Source of the DNA: DASTHS01 sp035718085
Lineage (GTDB): Bacteria; Actinomycetota; Acidimicrobiia; Acidimicrobiales; Palsa-688
Assembly (NCBI GenBank): GCA_035718085.1
Contig: DASTHS010000009.1
Coordinates: forward strand, 1-25,396
Direction of reading: 5' to 3'
DNA: 25,396 nt
In this document: positions 1-6,484 of the stretch, piece after piece
How positions within the stretch are numbered: position 1 is the stretch's first letter
Layout: each line of letters opens with the position of its first letter
Translations under genes and position numbers: made by a program
Notes under the pieces: model-generated
What the model saw: the letters and a program-made list of their open reading frames with translations, nothing else
What the model was told of the DNA's origin: nothing
Database searches by the model: none

Positions 1-1
1 A

Positions 2-1339
2 GCCGACCGCCTGGCCCGCCACCTGGCGGCGCTCGGTGTGGCGCAGGGCGACATGGTGACCATCGCCCTGCCCAACTCGATCGGGTTCGTGGTCGCCCTC
101 GTCGCCGCCTGGAAGCTGGGGGCGACCCCCCAGCCGGTCAGCTGGCGGCTGCCGCCTCGCGAGCTCGACGCGGTCGTCGAACTCGCCGACCCGCCCGTGG
201 TCATCGGCGTCGCCCCGGGCACCGTGGCCGGCCGCACCTGCCTGGCCGACACCGACGCACCCGAGCCGGCCGACACCGCCCCGCTGCCCGACCTCGTCGC
301 ACCGGCGTGGAAGGCGCCGACGTCGGGCGGATCGACCGGGCGCCCCAAGCTGATCGTCTCCGGTGACCCGGGCGAGATCGACACCGAGGCCCGACCGCCA
401 CTGCTCATCACCCCCGACGGGTGCATGGTCATGCCCGGACCGATGTACCACAACGGCCCCCTGGTGTGGTCGAGCCAGGCGCTGCTCGCCGGAGACCACG
501 TCGTGCTGCTGGCGCGCTTCGACGCCGAAGCCACCCTGGCCGCCATCGAGGCCCACCGCGCCGACATCGTCTACCTGGTGCCCACGATGATGAAGCGCAT
601 CTGGCGGCTCCCCGCTGCGGAGCGCGACCGCTTCGACCTGTCGTCGTTGCGGGTGGTGTGGCACCTGGCCGAGCCGTGCCCCCAATGGCTCAAGCAGGCC
701 TGGATCGACTGGCTGGGCCCCGAGCGGATCGTCGAGCTCTACGCCGGCACCGAGGCGCAGACCGCCACGGTCATCTTCGGCACCGAGTGGCTCGCCCACC
801 GAGGGTCGGTGGGCAAGCCGGCCGAGGGCACCGTGACCATCCTCGACGCCGAGGGCAACGAGGTGGCCGCCGGCGAGCAGGGTGAGGTGTGGCTGCGATC
901 GACGCGCGACACGCCCACCTACCGCTACGTGGGCGCCGAGGCCCGCCGACGCGAAGGTGGCTGGGAGTCGCTCGGCGACATGGGCTGGCTCGACGCCGAC
1001 GGCTACCTCTACCTCGGCGACCGGAGCGCCGACATGATCCTCTCGGGGGGGGCCAACATCTACCCGGCCGAGGTCGAGTCGGCCATCGCCGAGCACCCGC
1101 AGGTGCACTCCTGCGCGGTGATCGGCCTCCCCGACGACGACATGGGCAACCGCGTGCACGCACTGCTGCAGGCCGACCCGGCGCTCGACCTCGACGAGCT
1201 GCGCCGCTTCCTCGCCGAGCGCCTCGTCGCCTACAAGGTCCCGCGCAGCTTCGAGCTCGTCGACGAGGCGCTGCGCGACGAGGCGGGGAAGGTGCGCCGC
1301 AGCGCGCTGCGCGCCGAGCGGATCGGGGCGTCGTCGTGA
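2..1339 (+). CDS. Acyl-CoA synthetase (AMP-binding), 5'-truncated by window edge
   Basis: ANL-superfamily acyl/aryl-CoA ligase, which activates a carboxylic acid with ATP to an acyl-adenylate and then a CoA thioester. The frame is open to the window edge (residues ADRLARHLAALGVAQGD precede the first internal GTG at 38), so the true start lies upstream. The P-loop-like core motif TSGGSTGRPK is encoded at about 319-349. Further along are an LYAGTE substrate/adenine motif (about 730-750), the hinge region LGDRSADMILSGGANIYPAE (about 1014-1073), and a C-terminal DEAGKVRRSAL carrying the expected catalytic lysine (about 1279-1311). Overall it resembles FadD/bile-acid-CoA-ligase-like enzymes, but the substrate cannot be read from sequence. 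Its TGA overlaps the GTG of the next gene (GTGA at 1336-1339), so the two are probably co-translated. Confidence 0.93.
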   Translation, partial: ADRLARHLAALGVAQGDMVTIALPNSIGFVVALVAAWKLGATPQPVSWRLPPRELDAVVELADPPVVIGVAPGTVAGRTCLADTDAPEPADTAPLPDLVAPAWKAPTSGGSTGRPKLIVSGDPGEIDTEARPPLLITPDGCMVMPGPMYHNGPLVWSSQALLAGDHVVLLARFDAEATLAAIEAHRADIVYLVPTMMKRIWRLPAAERDRFDLSSLRVVWHLAEPCPQWLKQAWIDWLGPERIVELYAGTEAQTATVIFGTEWLAHRGSVGKPAEGTVTILDAEGNEVAAGEQGEVWLRSTRDTPTYRYVGAEARRREGGWESLGDMGWLDADGYLYLGDRSADMILSGGANIYPAEVESAIAEHPQVHSCAVIGLPDDDMGNRVHALLQADPALDLDELRRFLAERLVAYKVPRSFELVDEALRDEAGKVRRSALRAERIGASS

Positions 1340-2217
1340 CCCTCACCCTCGACCCCGTCACCGCACGGCGCACCCACCGCACGGTCGAGCCGGTGCACGG
1401 CATGATCTACTTCGCCCCCGAGGGCCCCGAGGAGTACGGCGCCATCGGCCTGCGCGGCGCACGCATGGGCTACTTCGCCTCTCGCTCGGCGGCGATGGGC
1501 CCCGTGCCGGCCGAGGTGACCATCGCGACGTTCTTCAACTTCAACCCGGCCCTCGTGCGTCGTGCCATCCCCGAAGCGTGGACGTTGGCCGCGCCCGAGG
1601 CGGTGCTCGCCGCCCGGCTGCGGGCGGCGGACCGCGCCCTGCGCGCCGTCTGGGGCGACACCGTCGACGGCCCGGAGGTCGCCGAGGCGGCCGCCCTGGC
1701 GCGGACCGCGGCGATGCGGGCGTGCGAGCGGCCGGAAGGACGGCCGCTCTTCGCCGCCCACGCCGCCCTGCCCTGGCCGGACCCGGCCCACCTGGTGCTC
1801 TGGCACGCCCAGTCGCTGCTGCGGGAGTTCCGTGGCGACGGCCACGTCGCCCTGCTGGCCGCTGAGGGCCTCGACGGGGTGGAGGCCCTCGTCGTGCACG
1901 CCGCCACCGGCGACGTGCCGGCCGAGGCGCTGCGGGCCACGCGCGCCTGGTCGGAGGAGCAGTGGGCGGCCGCCGTCGAGCGCGTCGCCACCCGTGGCTG
2001 GCTCGAGCCGGGGGGCGCGCTGCGCCTCACCGACGCCGGCCGGGCGGCCCGCCAGTCGGTCGAGGACCGCACCGACGAGCTGGCGGTGCACCCCTACCAG
2101 GCCCTCGGCGAGGACGGTTGCAGCCGGCTGCGGGCACTCGTGCGCCCGCTGTCGCGCGCCATCGTCGACGCCGGCCGCCTCGCCGGCCTGGCCTTCGACG
2201 ACGACGAAGCGCCGTAG
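1336..2217 (+). CDS. SCO6745-family protein (winged-helix-like, unknown function)
   Basis: A protein of 293 residues with the layout of the actinobacterial SCO6745 family. It has an N-terminal signature resembling EPVHGMIYFAPEGPEEYGAIGLRG, then a GYFASRSAAMGPV segment, FFNFNPALVRRAIPEAW, and a C-terminal half (about residues 190-270) with a winged-helix look ending in LRLTDAGRAARQSVEDRTDELA, as in MarR-like wings. The family is widespread in Actinobacteria and, as far as I know, has no established biochemical role; it is often annotated as hypothetical. The GTG start at 1336 is favoured because it overlaps the stop of the acyl-CoA synthetase by 4 nt (GTGA) and the family homology begins about 15 residues later. 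Whether it binds DNA or a small molecule is open. Confidence 0.85.
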   Translation: MTLTLDPVTARRTHRTVEPVHGMIYFAPEGPEEYGAIGLRGARMGYFASRSAAMGPVPAEVTIATFFNFNPALVRRAIPEAWTLAAPEAVLAARLRAADRALRAVWGDTVDGPEVAEAAALARTAAMRACERPEGRPLFAAHAALPWPDPAHLVLWHAQSLLREFRGDGHVALLAAEGLDGVEALVVHAATGDVPAEALRATRAWSEEQWAAAVERVATRGWLEPGGALRLTDAGRAARQSVEDRTDELAVHPYQALGEDGCSRLRALVRPLSRAIVDAGRLAGLAFDDDEAP

Positions 2218-2276
2218 GCCCCGCCGGGCGGGTAGACCCGGGCGGTACGCCAGCGGCGGCTCCGGCCGCCCGACCC

Positions 2277-2283
2277 GAGGAGG
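2277..2283 (+). promoter_or_regulatory. Strong Shine-Dalgarno (GAGGAGG) ahead of an ATC codon
   Basis: GAGGAGG lies 7 nt before an in-frame ATC at 2291, which is ideal ribosome-binding spacing. The nearest conventional in-frame start (GTG at 2318) is 34 nt away, too far for this element. There is no ATG, GTG or TTG in that frame between the previous gene's stop (2217) and 2291. The site therefore argues that the SDR initiates at ATC. Confidence 0.7.
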
Positions 2284-2290
2284 CCCTCCC

Positions 2291-3121
2291 ATCGCCGACG
2301 ACCGTTCCGATCGCACGGTGCTCACCACCGGGGCCAACTCGGGCATCGGGCTGGCGACGGCGCTCGCCGTCGCCCGCCACGGCTACCGCTCCGTCGGGTC
2401 GGTGCGCTCCCCGGAGAAGGCGGAAGCAGTGGCCCGGGCCGCGTCGCAGGCCGGCGTGGAGGTGCAGACGGTGCTGCTCGACGTGACCGACGCCGACGGC
2501 TGCGCCGAGGTGATCGACCGGGTGCGGCCCTGGGGGCTGGTGAACAACGCCGGCTACGGCATGACCGGGGCCATCGAGGACGTCGACGACGACGAGGCGC
2601 GCGCCCTGTTCGACACCATGGTGTTCGCGCCGGTGCGGCTGTGCCGGCTGGCCCTCCCGCACATGCGCGCGCGGGGCGAGGGCCGCATCGTCAACGTGTC
2701 GTCGCTGCTCGGCGTGACCACCGCCCCGCTGGTCGGCTGGTACTCCGGCGCCAAGCACGCCCTCGAGGCGCTGACCGACGCGCTGCGGGTGGAGGTGGCG
2801 TCGGCCGGCGTCCGGGTCAGCCTCGTCGAGCCCGGCGGGGTGCGCACCGAGATCTGGCAGGACATGGACGGCGACCTCGAGCGTCGACGCGACTCGGGCT
2901 TCGCCGGCGCCTACCGGCGGTCGGCCCTCGGCATCCGGCTGACCCGCCCGTTCATGGCGGACCCGGGCGGGGTGGCCGAGGTGGTGGTCCGGGCCATGAC
3001 GACCCGGTTGCCCCGGGAGCGCTACCTGGTCGGCATCGACGCGCTGGCGACCACGGCGGCGACCCGGCTCACCCCCCAGCCGGTGCGGGACCTCGCCACC
3101 AGGCTGGGGCTCGGCCTCTAG
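2291..3121 (+). CDS. Short-chain dehydrogenase/reductase (SDR)
   Basis: Classical SDR, a cytosolic NAD(P)-dependent oxidoreductase of about 276 residues. Counting from ATC 2291: TGANSGIG cofactor loop at 13-20, NNAG at 85-88, NVSS at 135-138, and YSGAK giving catalytic Y151 and K155. VEPGGVRTEI follows. Substrate is unknown; the neighbourhood of acyl-CoA genes suggests a lipid or alcohol. Two oddities. First, the best start is the ATC at 2291, set by the GAGGAGG 7 nt upstream; a GTG at 2318 would remove most of the first beta strand, leaving only four residues before the cofactor-loop glycine. Second, the helix that normally carries the catalytic-tetrad Asn reads FDTMVFAPVRL, so Met110 sits where Asn is expected. 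The stop codon overlaps the stop of the convergent helicase gene in a shared CTAG (3118-3121). Confidence 0.9.
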   Translation: MADDRSDRTVLTTGANSGIGLATALAVARHGYRSVGSVRSPEKAEAVARAASQAGVEVQTVLLDVTDADGCAEVIDRVRPWGLVNNAGYGMTGAIEDVDDDEARALFDTMVFAPVRLCRLALPHMRARGEGRIVNVSSLLGVTTAPLVGWYSGAKHALEALTDALRVEVASAGVRVSLVEPGGVRTEIWQDMDGDLERRRDSGFAGAYRRSALGIRLTRPFMADPGGVAEVVVRAMTTRLPRERYLVGIDALATTAATRLTPQPVRDLATRLGLGL

Positions 3122-5019
3122 GCGTCCCGGTCGCGCCGCACGGTCACCCGGCGACCCCGGATGCCCGTGTCGCGCAGGGCGGCGACCACCTCGTCGACGG
3201 CCGCCTCGGGCACGTCGACGAGCGCGAAGCGCGGCGCGATGTCGATGGCGCCGACGTCGCGGCCCGACAGCCGCGTCTCGCCGGTGATGGCGCCGACCAG
3301 GTCCTGGGGGCGCACGCCCGCCTCGCGACCGGCGCCCACGAACACCCGTGCCGAGCCCGGAGGCGGCCCGCCGCGCTCCCGGCCGGCGGGGCGCTCGCGC
3401 CGCGGGCCACGGTCGGCGTCACCGCCGCGCCCCCGCTGGTCGTCCTCCCACCGCTCGCGCCCGGGGCGCCCGGCGCTGCGGGGTGTGCCCGCCCGTTCGG
3501 CGCGGGCGGTGTGGGCGAGGTCGACGATGTCGTCGTCACCGGCCTCGTCGCCCCCCGCGACGCGCTCGTGGGCCAGCTTCAGGGCGGCGAGGGCCACCTC
3601 GACCACGTCGACCTCGTCGACGAGCGACTCGAGCACCACGCGGAAGCGGTCGAGGTCGTCGTCGCCGAGGTGCTCGCGCACCGCCGCCCGGGTCAGCTCC
3701 AGGCGCCGAGCCTGCAGGTCGGCGACGGTGGGCACCCGCTCCACGCTGATGCGTTGGCCGGTGACCCGCTCGATGGTCTTGAGCATGCGGTGCTCCCGGG
3801 GCTCGGCCAGGGTGATGGCCGTGCCGGTGCGGCCCGCCCTCCCGACCCGGCCCATGCGGTGCACGTAGGCCTCCACCGAGGAGGGGACGTCGTAGTTGAC
3901 CACGTGGGAGAGCACGTCGACGTCGAGGCCCCGGGCGGCGACATCGGTGGCCACGAGCAGCTCGGCGGTCCCCGACCGCAGCCGCCCCATCACCCGGTCG
4001 CGCTGCTCTTGGCCCATGCCCCCGTGCAGCGCCTCGGCCCGGTAGCCGCGGCCGTTGAGGGTCTCGGTGAGGGCGTCGACCTGGTCACGGGTCCGGCAGA
4101 ACACCAGCGTGGCAGTGGCCGCCTCGACGTCGAGGATGCGCCCGAGGGCCGCGGCCTTGCTGGCCCGGGCGACCACGTACGCGAGGTGGCGCACCAGGGG
4201 CGCGGCGCCAGCCGCGGGCGCCACCGACCCGGTGCGCACCTGCACCGGGTCGCGTTGGTGCGCAGCGGCGATGGCGTCGAGGCGGCGCGGCATCGTCGCA
4301 GAGAACAGCACGGTCTGGCGGCCCGGCGGCGTGGCGCCGAGCAGCGCCTCGAGGTCGTCGGCGAAGCCCATGTCGAGCATCTCGTCGGCCTCGTCGAGGA
4401 CGACGACCTGGAGACCACCGAGGCGGAGCGTGCCCCGGTGCAGGTGGTCGAGGGCACGGCCCGGCGTGGCCACCACCACGTCGACGCCGCCGTCGAGGGC
4501 GCGCAGCTGTCGTCCGATCGGTTGGCCGCCGTAGAGGGGCACCACCCGGACCCCCAGGCCCCGGCCGTAGCGGTGCAACGCCTCGGAGACTTGCATGGCG
4601 AGCTCGCGGGTCGGCACCAGCACCAGGGCCCCCGGGTCGTCGCTGCGACCCGACCGGGCGCCCAGTCGGTGCAGCACGGGGAGCGCGAACGCCGCCGTCT
4701 TGCCGGTGCCGGTGGCGGCCTGCCCGAGCACGTCGCGCCCGGTGAGCAGCACCGGGATCGCCTGTTCCTGGATCGGCGTGGGCTCCTCGTAGCCGAGGGC
4801 GGCGAGGGCGTCGAGCAGCGCAGGGTCGAGCCCGAGGGCGGCGAACCCCGCCGCTGCCTGGCCCCCGTCGGCGCCGACCTCCTCGTCGGCGGCCGCCGCG
4901 TCGGCGGCGGGGTCACCGTCGCCGATGGGCTGGCGGTCGGGTTGGCGGTCGTCGACGGGCTGGCGGTCGTCGGCGTCGGGCCGGTCGTCGGCGTGGTGCC
5001 GGTCGTCGGCGTCGGGCAC
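3118..5019 (-). CDS. deaD: DEAD-box ATP-dependent RNA helicase, DeaD/CsdA type
   Basis: ATP-driven RNA-unwinding enzyme of 633 residues, likely acting in ribosome assembly and cold or RNA-decay functions. Visible motifs: Q motif GYEEPTPIQEQAIP (76-89), Walker A AATGTGKT (101-108), PTREL (136-140), TPGR (185-188), DEAD (209-212), SAT (240-242), LVFCRT (305-310), ATDVAARGLD (357-366) and HRMGRVGRAG (387-396). After a basic, low-complexity linker (about 505-556) comes a C-terminal DbpA-type RNA-binding domain (about 557-630), which with the helicase core defines DeaD-like proteins. The GTG at 5019 is chosen because AGGAGG lies 6 nt before it. Residues 3-26 are a hexapeptide repeat around DDR. 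Divergent from the L,D-transpeptidase; its stop shares CTAG with the SDR stop. Confidence 0.95.
   Translation of the reverse strand: MPDADDRHHADDRPDADDRQPVDDRQPDRQPIGDGDPAADAAAADEEVGADGGQAAAGFAALGLDPALLDALAALGYEEPTPIQEQAIPVLLTGRDVLGQAATGTGKTAAFALPVLHRLGARSGRSDDPGALVLVPTRELAMQVSEALHRYGRGLGVRVVPLYGGQPIGRQLRALDGGVDVVVATPGRALDHLHRGTLRLGGLQVVVLDEADEMLDMGFADDLEALLGATPPGRQTVLFSATMPRRLDAIAAAHQRDPVQVRTGSVAPAAGAAPLVRHLAYVVARASKAAALGRILDVEAATATLVFCRTRDQVDALTETLNGRGYRAEALHGGMGQEQRDRVMGRLRSGTAELLVATDVAARGLDVDVLSHVVNYDVPSSVEAYVHRMGRVGRAGRTGTAITLAEPREHRMLKTIERVTGQRISVERVPTVADLQARRLELTRAAVREHLGDDDLDRFRVVLESLVDEVDVVEVALAALKLAHERVAGGDEAGDDDIVDLAHTARAERAGTPRSAGRPGRERWEDDQRGRGGDADRGPRRERPAGRERGGPPPGSARVFVGAGREAGVRPQDLVGAITGETRLSGRDVGAIDIAPRFALVDVPEAAVDEVVAALRDTGIRGRRVTVRRDRDA
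4947..5018 (-). repeat. 18-bp tandem repeat at the start of the helicase gene
   Basis: Three near-perfect 18-bp units on the + strand (4965-4982, 4983-5000, 5001-5018; core GGTCGTCGGCGT) are followed by a degenerate fourth at 4947-4964. The period is a multiple of three. It encodes hexapeptides of the form DADDRH, HADDRP, DADDRQ and PVDDRQ directly after the helicase start codon, so copy number could change without shifting the frame. The acid/base-alternating tail is probably disordered. Confidence 0.85.
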
Positions 5020-5025
5020 TGCGAT

Positions 5026-5031
5026 CCTCCT
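5026..5031 (-). promoter_or_regulatory. Shine-Dalgarno AGGAGG of the helicase gene
   Basis: On the minus strand AGGAGG lies 6 nt upstream of the GTG at 5019. This decides the start over several longer in-frame possibilities further upstream that would run into the divergent gene. Confidence 0.75.
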
Positions 5032-5078
5032 GCGCCCCTGGGGCGCGCCCGCGGCGGGGTGCCGGGGCTGACCAGGGT

Positions 5079-5149
5079 AGGGCACCCTCCCATCCCCGCG
5101 GCGGCGGCGGCGTGCGACGGGTGGAAGGGGGGCGGGAAGGGTACCCTCC
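5079..5149. promoter_or_regulatory. Repeated element AGGGyACCCTCC in the divergent helicase/L,D-transpeptidase spacer
   Basis: The 190-nt spacer 5020-5209 holds two copies of a 12-mer, AGGGCACCCTCC at 5079-5090 and AGGGTACCCTCC at 5138-5149, 59 bp apart. The second contains a perfect 10-bp palindrome (AGGGTACCCT, 5138-5147). The first is joined to an upstream AGGGT (5074-5078) that forms an inverted repeat with its ACCCT. TACCCT also fits a TAnnnT -10 element on the + strand (5142-5147), and on the minus strand at 5074-5079. It could be an operator or the -10 elements of divergent promoters. No convincing -35 was found, so the role is inferred. Nothing else is recognisable in the spacer. Confidence 0.35.
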
Positions 5150-5209
5150 TCTGGCGGCGCCCGCACGCGACCCCAACGGCGGGCAACCCTGGAAAGACCG
5201 AGGACGGCG

Positions 5210-6412
5210 ATGCACCTGCGGGCCCCCCGCACCAGTGGCCACCCCCCCACCCGCTCGGGTGCGGTGTCGTTCGTGGCGCTGCTCGCCGCCGGGTGCGCGG
5301 CGTGCGCCCTGGCGGCATGCGGGGCCACGAAGGTCGGCGCCACCGGCGCGACCAGCGACCACCTCGCCGACCAGCGGGCCATCGCCCCGCCGCCCACGGC
5401 GCCCCCGCCGGCCCTCACCCTGGTCGCCGCCACACCGGCCTCCGGCGCCGCGCTGGCGGCCCCGACCTCCCCGATCACCCTGACCCTGTCGGCGCCCTTG
5501 GCCGCCGACGCGCCGGACCCGACGCTCTCGCCCGCCGTCCCGGGCCAGTGGACCCGCGCTGGCGCCACGCTCACCTTCACCCCGAGCGGCGAGTACCCGC
5601 CCTACGTCTCCCTCGCAGTGACGCTGCCGGCGGGCGAACGCGGGACGGGCGGGGCGCTCGCCTACGCCGCGGTGAAGCTGACCTACACGACGCCGACACC
5701 GACGGCCCGGCGGGTGCAGCAGCTGCTCGCCGAGCTCGACTACCTGCCGGTGGCCTTCACGCCGGCGGGCGCCGCGGCGCCCCTCGTGGCCGCGGCGCCG
5801 ACCACCCCCGCCTCAACGCCCCCGGCGGTCAGCGTCGCCGACCAGGCCGGCGCCTTCTCCTGGCGGTTCCCGGGGACACCCGCGACCCTGGCGGCCAGCT
5901 GGCACGAGGGCAGCGTCAACGTGGTCAGCCAGGGGGCGATCATGGCGTTCGAGGCCGACCACCACCTCACCATCGACGGCCTCGCCGGGCCGTCGGTGTG
6001 GGGCGCGCTGGTCGCCGCCGTGCAGGCCGGTCAGGTCGACCCGCGACCCTACGACTACATCAGCGTGTCCCAGGCCCGGCCCGAGACCCTCACCGTGTGG
6101 CAGAACGGCGCGAACGTCTACAGCAGCCCGGCGAACACCGGGGTGCCGGGGGCCACCACCGAACCCGGCACGTTCCCGGTCTACGAACGGTTCACGGTCA
6201 CCACCATGTCGGGCCGCAACCCCGACGGCACCACCTACCACGACCCCGGCATCCCGTGGGTGGCCTACTTCAACGGCGGTGACGCCATCCACGGCTTCGT
6301 GCGACCGGGCTACGGCTACCCGCAGTCGGACGGCTGCGTCGAGCTGCCTCCCGCCAACGCCCAGACCGTCTACCCGATGGACTTCTACGGCACCCTGGTC
6401 ACCGTCCAGTAG
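5210..6412 (+). CDS. L,D-transpeptidase (YkuD), predicted lipoprotein
   Basis: Extracytoplasmic peptidoglycan enzyme (400 residues) expected to form 3-3 cross-links or attach proteins to the wall. The N-terminus has basic residues, a hydrophobic stretch and a lipobox LAAC with lipidated Cys37. An Ig-like segment (about 55-145) precedes a peptidoglycan-binding-like region (about 164-265, RVQQLLAELDYLPV then AFEADHHLTIDGLAGPSVWGAL). The YkuD catalytic domain (about 280-400) includes GTFPVYERFTV and IHGF (His361), ending in QSDGCVELP with catalytic Cys376. The usual SHGC motif is SDGC here (Asp374 replaces His). The ATG at 5210 is preceded by GAGGA 5 nt upstream. The domain order matches actinobacterial Ldt enzymes, so function is likely despite the substitution. 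Confidence 0.9.
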   Translation: MHLRAPRTSGHPPTRSGAVSFVALLAAGCAACALAACGATKVGATGATSDHLADQRAIAPPPTAPPPALTLVAATPASGAALAAPTSPITLTLSAPLAADAPDPTLSPAVPGQWTRAGATLTFTPSGEYPPYVSLAVTLPAGERGTGGALAYAAVKLTYTTPTPTARRVQQLLAELDYLPVAFTPAGAAAPLVAAAPTTPASTPPAVSVADQAGAFSWRFPGTPATLAASWHEGSVNVVSQGAIMAFEADHHLTIDGLAGPSVWGALVAAVQAGQVDPRPYDYISVSQARPETLTVWQNGANVYSSPANTGVPGATTEPGTFPVYERFTVTTMSGRNPDGTTYHDPGIPWVAYFNGGDAIHGFVRPGYGYPQSDGCVELPPANAQTVYPMDFYGTLVTVQ

Positions 6413-6420
6413 CCGTTGCT

Positions 6421-6439
6421 CCGGGCCGAAGCCGCCCGG
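6421..6439 (+). terminator. Possible hairpin after the L,D-transpeptidase
   Basis: CCGGGC (6421-6426) and GCCCGG (6434-6439) form a 6-bp GC stem with a 7-nt loop, 9 nt after the stop codon at 6412. There is no U-tract, so intrinsic termination is uncertain; in such GC-rich genomes stems of this size also arise by chance. Confidence 0.25.
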
Positions 6440-6472
6440 GCACCCGACGGGGTTGATCGCGCCGAGTTCGGC

Positions 6473-6478
6473 AACAAT
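6473..6478 (+). promoter_or_regulatory. Putative -10 of a leaderless transcript (hybrid kinase)
   Basis: AACAAT lies 6 nt before ATG 6485, in the spacing seen for other genes here. A TTGATC at 6453-6458 could be a -35, but the spacing (14 nt) is shorter than ideal. Confidence 0.4.
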
Positions 6479-6484
6479 GCGGTG

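Noticed and set aside
5000..5100. Possible riboswitch or structured leader ahead of the helicase
   Set aside because: Only short GC stems and no conserved riboswitch core; a simple Shine-Dalgarno explains the start.
2641..6282. Very long open frame (1213 codons) on the + strand
   Set aside because: It runs antisense to the helicase and across the divergent spacer, has no domain-like sequence, and is His/Arg/Gly/Val-rich as expected for a shadow frame in about 75% GC DNA.
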